Part shown: piece by piece, positions 1 through 4,940 of the stretch
Layout: every line of letters begins with the position of its first letter
Position numbering within the stretch: the stretch's first letter is position 1
Source: Cytophagales bacterium
Lineage (GTDB): Bacteria; Bacteroidota; Bacteroidia; Cytophagales; Cytophagaceae
DNA length: 5,230 nt
Direction: 5' to 3'
Assembly: GCA_025360235.1 (NCBI GenBank)
Contig: JANYCO010000159.1
Coordinates: 1 to 5,230 of the forward strand
Notes under the pieces: model-generated
Told to the model about the DNA's origin: nothing
The model's database searches: none
Seen by the model: only the letters and a program-made list of their open reading frames with translations
Position numbers and translations under genes: made by a program

Positions 1-1122
1 CATAAAGGCTTTACCGCCTATTTCGATTTGTACCGGAAAGGACAACGCCGGTATGAATACCCAGAAGTATATCTACAAGAAGACTACCTGCATCCTCTCA
101 AAGATACAGAAGGTCATCCCCTCAAAGATTCAAGAGGAAACCTACGGTATCCAAAACCAACCGAGCAAGACAAACTAAAACTTGATCTGCTGGAAAAACT
201 CCGCCTTCAAAGAGAACTTCAACTCAAAAACGAAGAATACGGCTTTGCTGATTCCAGGATTAAAAGAATTAACCTGATGGATTACATCGCAGAAATTTAC
301 CGTGAAAAAAAGAGCAGTAATTATCTCAACCTGCTTCAGCAATTAAAAAAATGTATGGGGGCAGTACTCCCTTTCGGACAGGTGGATGAAAAAACAATCA
401 AAAAATTCTTACACTACCTTACTAATGAAGCCCACCTGGGTAGCAATACCCAATGCACCTATTTCGCCAGCCTATCCTCGGTCTTCAACGAAGCCATCCG
501 GGATAAAATCATTACTCAAAACCCCTGTAAACTCATCACCCGTCAGGACAGACCCAAAAAAGAAGAAAGCAAACGTACCTTCCTGAGCCTGGAAGAACTA
601 ACCAAATTAGCAGCAACCACTATGCCCTGCCGTAACCACCAGGTCAAAGAAGGCTTTTTATTCTCCTGCCTGACCGGACTTCGTATCAGCGATGTATTGA
701 GCATCCGTTATTCTGATATTACCGATGGAGTATTGCAATACCGCCAGAAGAAAAGCAAACAGCAATTTCATTACCTGCCTTTGTCCAAACAAGCACAAAG
801 TATTTTAACAGGACTTGCTCCTGACCCCAGAGGGCAATTCGTTTTCTGGGAACTTAGCAGGAAGATAACCCATTGCCAGCGTTTACATATTCTCGATGAA
901 TGGGTGAAGTCCGCGGGCATTGCAAGAAAAGTTACCTGGCATGTAGGCCGACATACCTGTGCTACTTTGCTCATTAGTTATGGAGAAGACATCTATACGG
1001 TCAGCAAATTACTTGGACACTCCCATGTGTCCATTACAGAAGGCTATGCCAAAATCATCAACACTAAAAAAGTAGAAGCCGTCAACCGGATACCGGAAAT
1101 ATTCAAAGAACTAAAAAAGTAA
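1..1122 (+). CDS. Tyrosine recombinase/integrase, 5' partial
   Basis: Site-specific DNA recombinase of the phage integrase family, expected to integrate and excise the element by strand exchange through a covalent phosphotyrosine. The frame is open to base 1 (visible start HKGFTAYFDLYRKGQRRYEY), so the gene begins left of the window; the TTG at 28 is not a credible start. Numbering from base 1, the layout is an arm-type DNA-binding domain (about 1-85, ending ELQLKNEEYGF), a SAM-like core-binding domain (about 88-175), and a catalytic domain (about 190-355). The catalytic set is complete: R228 in TGLRIS (682-684), probable K251 (751-753), H314 and R317 in HVGRH (940-951), H340 in LLGH (1018-1020), and nucleophile Y349 in EGYAKI (1045-1047). 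It should therefore be active if the missing N-terminus is intact. The arm domain carries an unusual in-frame duplication. Base composition is visibly richer in GC than the right half of the window. The excisionase-like gene follows after 44 A-rich bases. Confidence 0.95.
   Translation, partial: HKGFTAYFDLYRKGQRRYEYPEVYLQEDYLHPLKDTEGHPLKDSRGNLRYPKPTEQDKLKLDLLEKLRLQRELQLKNEEYGFADSRIKRINLMDYIAEIYREKKSSNYLNLLQQLKKCMGAVLPFGQVDEKTIKKFLHYLTNEAHLGSNTQCTYFASLSSVFNEAIRDKIITQNPCKLITRQDRPKKEESKRTFLSLEELTKLAATTMPCRNHQVKEGFLFSCLTGLRISDVLSIRYSDITDGVLQYRQKKSKQQFHYLPLSKQAQSILTGLAPDPRGQFVFWELSRKITHCQRLHILDEWVKSAGIARKVTWHVGRHTCATLLISYGEDIYTVSKLLGHSHVSITEGYAKIINTKKVEAVNRIPEIFKELKK
91..138 (+). repeat. 24-bp tandem duplication inside integrase arm domain
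   Basis: Two adjacent 24-bp copies (91-114 and 115-138) match at 19 of 24 bases and encode HPLKDTEG followed by HPLKDSRG. The copies keep the reading frame. They sit between the YEYPEVYLQEDYL strand and the lysine/leucine-rich helix that normally closes the arm-binding domain, so they lengthen a loop rather than break the fold. Confidence 0.8.
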
Positions 1123-1166
1123 ATTTTAAAAACAAAAAAAGAAACCAGTAACAAAAAAAAGCGAAG

Positions 1167-1508
1167 ATGGAAAAAGTAGAGATAAGCAGTGTGAGCCTGG
1201 AAGAACTGGAAACAAAGATAAAACAATGGATAAGAGAAGTATTAAAGGAAACGGGAATTAACCAGCCCCTTTCCACTAAACCCATGAACGCAGAGGAAAC
1301 AGCCGCCTACCTGGATATGGCAGTTGGTACACTGTACAAGAAAACAGCCGCCTGTGAAATCCCTCACATTAAAAGAGGAAAAGCGTTGCTGTTTCATAAA
1401 ACAGAACTGGATGCATGGCTAGAGAGTAGAAAGAGACAGCCACTCCTTCCGGTGATAGAAGAAAATCTGCAGCGCTCTTTTATACGGCAGATAAGAGGGA
1501 AGGAATAA
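1167..1508 (+). CDS. Excisionase-family HTH DNA-binding protein
   Basis: A 113-residue protein with a MerR/excisionase-type helix-turn-helix of the 'HTH_17' kind. Residues 40-86 show the family pattern: MNAEETAAYLDMAVGTLYKK (helix-turn-helix), then IPHIKRGKALLFHKTELDAW (wing and closing helix). Residues 8-28 are charged and probably helical (LEELETKIKQWIREVLKE), possibly for dimerisation. The C-terminal tail is basic. Such proteins next to a tyrosine integrase in Bacteroidota elements usually act as recombination directionality factors and/or regulators of the element's genes; which applies here cannot be told from sequence. The start at 1167 follows an A-rich leader (1123-1166) with no Shine-Dalgarno, as is normal in this phylum. 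The gene lies between the integrase (44 bp upstream) and an unknown protein (47 bp downstream), probably in one transcript. Confidence 0.85.
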   Translation: MEKVEISSVSLEELETKIKQWIREVLKETGINQPLSTKPMNAEETAAYLDMAVGTLYKKTAACEIPHIKRGKALLFHKTELDAWLESRKRQPLLPVIEENLQRSFIRQIRGKE

Positions 1509-1555
1509 TAGTGCTGAAATAAGAACAGATAGTATCCTAAACAATTCACAATGTT

Positions 1556-1933
1556 ATGAGAAGAAGAAAATTAAGGAAGAATAGAACTGATAATACTGTT
1601 ACTTCTTCCACTACACCACCACCACTGGTGACGGATGCTCTGTTAATAGACGTTACAGGTAAAATATTAATCTATGGCTTGCAATTGGAGCAATATAAAA
1701 AGGAATATTTTGGAGAGGAATCCCTTTTGAAAATTTACTTTCGTAGTAACAGAGATAGTTTATTCATTGACCACATGGAAGAGTACCTGGAAAAATCCTT
1801 GTCGTATACTTATAAGGAACTGGGGCCGGTAGATGAACCGATACTGCAATGGATACTGTCAGAGACTCCTGTCAGCCCACTTATATTCAGTTTAATGAGG
1901 TATAAGTATTACAACTATTTAAAACAACAATAA
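1556..1933 (+). CDS. Hypothetical protein of the element, family not recognised
   Basis: A 125-residue protein I do not recognise. It has a strongly basic N-terminus (MRRRKLRKNR), a Thr/Ser/Pro-rich linker (about 12-25), and then a probably helical, Tyr/Leu/Glu-rich body (about 27-125) with a Tyr/Lys-rich end (MRYKYYNYLKQQ). There are no cysteines, signal peptide or membrane segment, so it is probably cytoplasmic; the basic tail could contact nucleic acid. The start is well fixed: the frame has a TAA at 1538-1540 and no ATG/GTG/TTG before 1556. The ATG overlaps the stop of a two-codon reading frame (1551-1559). The stop is only 3 bp before the ATPase gene and in the same frame, so the two are surely co-transcribed and the protein may be an accessory partner of the ATPase. 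That it is a real gene rests on length, position in the tight operon and plausible protein composition. Confidence 0.75.
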   Translation: MRRRKLRKNRTDNTVTSSTTPPPLVTDALLIDVTGKILIYGLQLEQYKKEYFGEESLLKIYFRSNRDSLFIDHMEEYLEKSLSYTYKELGPVDEPILQWILSETPVSPLIFSLMRYKYYNYLKQQ

Positions 1934-1936
1934 ACG

Positions 1937-2890
1937 ATGAGCTATAGAAAGAATTGTCTTTGCTGTGGCAGAGAGATAGAGGGGCAGATCAGCAAAGTGT
2001 TTTGCAGGGATGCCTGCCGGAAACGATATAAGCGAAGAGGAGGTATTATTCCAATAGAAGGTATTTCAGCTGAAGAGCTAAATACTATAAAAAAAACAAC
2101 GGATGAAAAGGATACTCAGGAAGTAGACAAAAATAATACTCCTAAAAAGAACAACAGCCTGGAGCATTATTTCTATAAAAAAGTAATGGATGTAGGAGCC
2201 AGTATTCTTGAAACGCAACTCAAAGAGGGAATAAAAGGAAAGAATAACCCGGCGGTGAATACCCCGTTAATTGTTCAACGTGGAAATAATGCTGAGAGTA
2301 ATTCTACTCCCTGTAATTTCTCACCTGAAATGAAAGAGTTTCTGGGTAAGATTAGTTATCCGTTTAAAATACTAGTCTGGGGACTTCCCGGAGAAGGTAA
2401 GTCTACTTTTTCTATGAAACTCTCGGATGAGATTGCAAAAGAATATGGTTCTCTTTACATCATGGCAGAAGAAAATCTTAACAGCGATACCTTTCAGGAT
2501 AAAAAGCAAAGAACACTTACTCCCGAACGAATGCGAAAAGTAGATTTTGTAAACCGTTTACCGGTGTCCGAACAGGAATGGAAAGGGTTGATTCTGGAAG
2601 AAAAGGATAAGAGCAAAGTTAAATATTCCACCTTGTTTTATGATTCAGTTACTAAGATGGACATTACTCCTTTCTACATTGACCAGGCGGCGGGATTGTA
2701 CAAGATGAATTATTTCAAGAACCTTCTCTCGCACGTATTCGTCACTCATGCCCATAAGGACGGCAGTATGTATAGGGGCGATGGTAGCTGGGCACACGAG
2801 GTAGACGTAGTGATAAGATGTAAACAGGGAGTGGCGTATACTGAAAAGAATCGTTTCGGGCTGGTTGGAAAGAAATTTAAAATTTATTGA
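1937..2890 (+). CDS. Zinc-finger RecA-fold ATPase (RadA/DnaB-like core)
   Basis: A 317-residue P-loop ATPase probably acting on DNA. The N-terminus holds a four-cysteine zinc finger, C7-x2-C10 and C23-x3-C27, followed by a basic patch (RKRYKRRGG); the spacing resembles small 'FC.D.C+..+' fingers rather than the RadA finger. Residues 35-130 are a polar, probably flexible linker. The ATPase core (about 138-317) has Walker A GLPGEGKST (149-157), an acidic EE pair in YIMAEEN, a Walker B-like strand ending LFYD236, a strand VFVTHAHKDG (267-276) followed by YRGDGSWAHEVDVVI, and KNRFG at 304-308. This order matches RecA-superfamily proteins of the RadA and DnaB type, where the K-x-R of the last motif contacts the neighbouring subunit's ATP. 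The protein stops nine residues after KNRFG, so RadA's Lon-like domain is absent. A role in element replication or in branch migration/processing of recombination intermediates is inferred. It is the last gene before the terminator. Confidence 0.8.
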   Translation: MSYRKNCLCCGREIEGQISKVFCRDACRKRYKRRGGIIPIEGISAEELNTIKKTTDEKDTQEVDKNNTPKKNNSLEHYFYKKVMDVGASILETQLKEGIKGKNNPAVNTPLIVQRGNNAESNSTPCNFSPEMKEFLGKISYPFKILVWGLPGEGKSTFSMKLSDEIAKEYGSLYIMAEENLNSDTFQDKKQRTLTPERMRKVDFVNRLPVSEQEWKGLILEEKDKSKVKYSTLFYDSVTKMDITPFYIDQAAGLYKMNYFKNLLSHVFVTHAHKDGSMYRGDGSWAHEVDVVIRCKQGVAYTEKNRFGLVGKKFKIY

Positions 2891-2926
2891 GGTAGTTCAC
2901 CTGCAAATTTAGTAGCATATTTTTTA

Positions 2927-2956
2927 GACCTATCGGAATTTCCGGTAGGTTTTTTT
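2927..2956 (+). terminator. Intrinsic terminator after the ATPase gene
   Basis: A 10-bp stem (2928-2937 with 2941-2950, nine Watson-Crick pairs and one G-U) closes a 3-base loop ATT and runs straight into seven T (2950-2956). It starts 37 bp after the ATPase stop codon and would end the transcript of the four-gene block. The upstream flank is T-rich rather than A-rich, so it should work only on the + strand. Confidence 0.88.
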
Positions 2957-3015
2957 GTTTGTAATTTAGAACTTTTATCAACCTAAATCGGCTCTGACAA
3001 ACTGTACACGGGTTA

Positions 3016-3055
3016 TTGTCCGCAAATGTCCGGACATCCGGGAATTACCGGACAA
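3016..3055. repeat. Nested TGTCCG/CGGACA inverted repeats
   Basis: The hexamer TGTCCG occurs at 3017-3022 and 3027-3032, and its complement CGGACA at 3031-3036 and 3049-3054. They form a perfect 12-bp palindrome ATGTCCGGACAT (3026-3037), a 7-bp inverted pair TGTCCGG (3027-3033) with CCGGACA (3048-3054), and an outer pair TTGTCCG (3016-3022) with CGGACAA (3049-3055). The patch stands out in GC from its flanks. It could be an operator for a dimeric regulator, a recombinase core or accessory site, or a structured RNA/DNA element; the sequence alone does not decide. Confidence 0.65.
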
Positions 3056-3090
3056 CATTATTCAAATAGATGAATATCATAGGTATTGTA

Positions 3091-3118
3091 TTTAACCACA
3101 AGTTAAAATGGAGTTAAA
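3091..3118. repeat. Three GTTAAA boxes at exact 11-bp steps
   Basis: TTTAAC (3091-3096), GTTAAA (3102-3107) and GTTAAA (3113-3118) begin exactly 11 bp apart, that is, about one helical turn. The first pair is an inverted repeat with a 5-bp spacer CACAA; the second pair is a direct repeat extended to AGTTAAAAT. A fourth copy, TTTAAC, lies at 3234-3239. Helical phasing suggests protein binding on one face of the DNA, such as integrase/excisionase arm sites or a regulator. The region is AT-rich, so chance remains possible. Confidence 0.45.
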
Positions 3119-3240
3119 ATCAGAATTAGTAAGGGATGGATGTATTGTCCTGAAATAACTTGCAGCAAACATTGTTTTCGAGTGGGTTATCCTTTTCACT
3201 TGAAATTTTCAGTATTTTTATTAACTATTTAATTTTAACC

Positions 3241-3311
3241 AAAATTTTGTAACATTTAATTATTAAAGTATAACAATTAATATTTATAATATTTGTTAAT
3301 TTACAAACTAA
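3241..3311 (+). promoter_or_regulatory. Very AT-rich leader/promoter region of the gene at 3312
   Basis: Positions 3241-3300 contain 5 G/C in 60. A weak match to the Bacteroidota -7 element TAnnTTTG lies at 3288-3295 (AATATTTG, first base mismatched), about 17 bp before the ATG, with no well-placed -33 TTG. The promoter assignment is therefore only positional. No Shine-Dalgarno precedes the start; the leader is A/T-rich, as is usual for this phylum. Confidence 0.35.
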
Positions 3312-3707
3312 ATGATAAGACTTGTCAGCATATTGCTATTAACACTTTACACCACCTTTAATGTTGGACTGGTAGTAAATACGCATTTCTGCGGTGGCAA
3401 GCTTGCTTCAATATCAATTTTAACACCAAAAAAGAAAAGTTGCGGTGTTTGTGGTACGAAGAAAATGGCTAATAGTTGCTGTAAGGATACCCAGACAGAA
3501 CTTTCAATAGATGGTAATCAAATAAGGTCACAAACGAATCTGGATCTATCTGATTTCTCCAATTTTTTTACACTATTACATTCATCTTTTTTCCTTCAAA
3601 CACCATCTTATGCTGTTCTTAACAAGCATAATGTACAATTCTATGTATTTGAAACAGGGCCACCCAAAACGCCTATTTATATTCAAATACATTCTCTTTT
3701 AATTTAA
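3312..3707 (+). CDS. HYC_CC_PP-family exported small protein
   Basis: A 131-residue protein matching the Bacteroidota family named for its HYC, CC and PP motifs. Here these are H25-F26-C27 (HFCGG, with Phe for Tyr), C56-C57 in NSCCKD, and P117-P118 in GPPKTPIYI. A further C44-x2-C47 pair lies between. Residues 3-22 are hydrophobic (LVSILLLTLYTTFNVGLVV), a signal peptide or N-terminal anchor, placing the protein in the periplasm or envelope. Length is normal for the family, and the biochemical role is not established. The conserved His/Cys set suggests metal or redox chemistry, and from general knowledge the family often lies near outer-membrane receptor or heavy-metal genes, which fits the Met/His-rich lipoprotein 94 bp downstream. 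The start at 3312 gives a complete hydrophobic leader. Composition is clearly more AT-rich than the integrase. Confidence 0.82.
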   Translation: MIRLVSILLLTLYTTFNVGLVVNTHFCGGKLASISILTPKKKSCGVCGTKKMANSCCKDTQTELSIDGNQIRSQTNLDLSDFSNFFTLLHSSFFLQTPSYAVLNKHNVQFYVFETGPPKTPIYIQIHSLLI

Positions 3708-3726
3708 TATTTTTTCCTTTTTCGCT

Positions 3727-3762
3727 AGTATGTAAACACTATATATAGTGCATTATCATACT
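3727..3762. promoter_or_regulatory. Palindromic operator-like site before lipoprotein gene
   Basis: A perfect 14-bp palindrome CACTATATATAGTG (3737-3750) sits within a wider inverted repeat, AGTATG (3727-3732) and CATACT (3757-3762), whose centre is offset by 1 bp. It lies about 50 bp before the lipoprotein start and about 20 bp after the previous gene. There is no T-run after it, so it is not a typical terminator. It could bind a dimeric regulator and control the downstream genes. The regulator is unknown. Confidence 0.5.
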
Positions 3763-3801
3763 TATCTCTATTTCAAATAATTTATACTTTAATACACTAA
3801 T

Positions 3802-4878
3802 ATGAAAAAAATCACTTTAGCCGTGTTTTGCATTTCATTATTTGCACTATCCTGCAAAAAAAAGAAAGAAGACATGAACATGACTTCTTCTACGTTAAAT
3901 ATTGACTACCCTGCTGCTTATGTAGTAAATGGAGGAGGCAATTCCCTTTCTGTTATCAAACTATCTGATAATACAGTAACAGCGACAATTGATTTAACCA
4001 AGATGTCAATGGATGGCATGTCAAATATGGCAACAGGTATTACATGGCCGCATCACGTTTATATTAATCCTGCTAAAACTCAATTAGCAATAGGCGTTCC
4101 TGGTATGGATTTAAGTGGTGGACACTCCGGAGGCATGATGGGTATGCCGGGCAAAATTGCTATTGTAAATACCGTAACAGGAAAGGTTATAAAAGTAGTG
4201 AGCTTACCTATCATGAACCACAACGCTATTTTTTCCCCGGATGGTTCAGAAATTTGGACTGCCCAAATGCAGGAAATGGGAACTGTTCTGGTTTACGATG
4301 CCGCTACTTTTGCTCTAAAAAATAACATCAATGTAAAAATGCATCCGGCGGAGGTTACCTTTTCTTCTGATGGCTCTATGGCATTTGTAGCGAATGGCGG
4401 CTCTGATACGGTTACTGTGATTAATGTCGCAAACAAAATGGTCATGGGGCAAGTGAAGGTAGGTGTTGATCCTGTGGGTGCTTGGACTGGTGCAGATGGT
4501 AATATGTATGTAGATAATGAAAGTGGACAGTCCATAACTGTAATCAAGGTTTCAGACATGTCAGTCACGACAACTATTGCTCTTGGTTTCATGCCTGGTA
4601 TGGCAGCATACAACAATTCTATGAGCGAACTTTGGGTGACAGACCCTGATAATGGGAAAGTACATTGGTGGACAAAATCCGGTATGACCTATACACATAC
4701 CGGCGAATTTGTAACTGGGTCAGGGGCGCACGCCATTGCTTTCAGTTCTGATGGAATGACAGCTTATATAACCAATCAACTTGCCGCCTCTGTATCTGTT
4801 GCAGACGTTATGAGTCATTCAGAAAGCAAAGAAATAACAGTAGGTACAAAACCAAACGGAATCACTATTAAATATTAA
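3802..4878 (+). CDS. Met/His-rich YVTN (YncE-like) beta-propeller lipoprotein
   Basis: A 358-residue lipoprotein. The signal peptide (1-17, KKITLAVFCISLFALS) ends at lipobox cysteine C18, followed by KKKKED; the charged residues after the cysteine may favour outer-membrane placement. The rest is a YVTN/YncE-type beta-propeller with repeated blades, for example YVVNGGGNSLSVIKL (40-54), FVANGGSDTVTVINV (195-209), MYVDNESGQSITVIKV (235-250) and YITNQLAASVSVADV (322-336); about seven blades fit the length. Blade ends carry the usual 'FSPDG/FSSDG' turns (144-148, 187-191, 314-318). It is unusually rich in methionine (26 of 358) with 9 histidines, clustered in MSMDGMSNM (68-76), W82-P-H84-H85, a Gly/Met/His loop GGHSGGMMGMPG (106-117) and MQEM (156-159). 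Such motifs recall copper/silver-binding periplasmic proteins; metal binding here is inference. Propeller lipoproteins of this class have varied roles, so the exact function is open. Confidence 0.85.
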   Translation: MKKITLAVFCISLFALSCKKKKEDMNMTSSTLNIDYPAAYVVNGGGNSLSVIKLSDNTVTATIDLTKMSMDGMSNMATGITWPHHVYINPAKTQLAIGVPGMDLSGGHSGGMMGMPGKIAIVNTVTGKVIKVVSLPIMNHNAIFSPDGSEIWTAQMQEMGTVLVYDAATFALKNNINVKMHPAEVTFSSDGSMAFVANGGSDTVTVINVANKMVMGQVKVGVDPVGAWTGADGNMYVDNESGQSITVIKVSDMSVTTTIALGFMPGMAAYNNSMSELWVTDPDNGKVHWWTKSGMTYTHTGEFVTGSGAHAIAFSSDGMTAYITNQLAASVSVADVMSHSESKEITVGTKPNGITIKY

Positions 4879-4940
4879 TCAAACAACACTTTTATCAAGG
4901 AGATAAAAGAATAATAAATAAATTTTTAAAAATTAATAAA

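Larger units (their letters stand above)
1..2956 (+). mobile_element. Putative small integrative element (left end outside window)
   Basis: Four co-directional, closely packed genes run from a tyrosine recombinase through an excisionase-like HTH protein and an unknown protein to a zinc-finger RecA-fold ATPase, and end at an intrinsic terminator. Integrase plus excisionase-like HTH is the standard recombination module of Bacteroidota integrative and mobilizable elements. A DNA-handling ATPase at the end of the block suggests a replication or DNA-processing role. No relaxase, primase or cargo gene is visible. The left boundary is outside the window. The right boundary is not proven; the repeat-rich DNA after the terminator (2957-3311) is the likeliest place. 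The genes after 3312 look like unrelated envelope genes. The element status is inferred from gene content; no attachment-site pair was seen. Confidence 0.55.
2957..3311. other. Gene-free region between element block and envelope genes
   Basis: No convincing coding sequence occurs on either strand; the longest candidates are a 15-codon + frame (3070-3117) and a 35-residue GTG-started - frame (3092-3199), neither with support. Composition changes sharply: 3001-3060 has 29 G/C in 60 and holds nested inverted repeats, while 3241-3300 has only 5 G/C in 60. No tRNA or known riboswitch was seen. The region must hold the promoter of the gene at 3312 and may hold the right junction of the integrative element. 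Confidence 0.7.

Noticed and set aside
28..30. TTG at 28 as integrase start
   Set aside because: The frame is open to base 1 and the residues before it (KGFTAYFD) fit the arm-domain strand of the family, so the gene starts outside the window.
771..974. Reverse-strand open frame inside the integrase
   Set aside because: It overlaps the catalytic domain completely and has no protein-like features; it is a shadow of the integrase.
1044..1285. Reverse-strand hydrophobic open frames across the integrase/HTH gap
   Set aside because: The Phe/Leu-rich translations come from the A-rich spacer read backwards and overlap two well-supported genes.
1551..1559. Two-codon frame ATG-TTA-TGA overlapping the start of the unknown gene
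   Set aside because: Could be a coupling device, but such overlaps arise easily by chance.
3070..3117. 15-codon + strand frame (MNIIGIVFNHKLKWS)
   Set aside because: Too short for support and not preceded by a recognisable start context.
3092..3199. Reverse-strand 35-residue frame with GTG start in the intergenic region
   Set aside because: Short, non-ATG start, no recognised motif, and it overlaps the phased GTTAAA boxes.
4293..4616. 107-codon reverse-strand frame in the propeller gene
   Set aside because: It lies fully within a strong coding sequence and has no recognisable features.
4898..4903. AAGGAG as a Shine-Dalgarno for the repeat protein
   Set aside because: It is about 37 bp before the ATG at 4941, too far to act, and no nearer start codon follows.
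4921..4934. 14-bp palindrome AATTTTTAAAAATT
   Set aside because: Made only of A and T in an AT-rich gap; expected often by chance, and it lacks a GC stem for a terminator.
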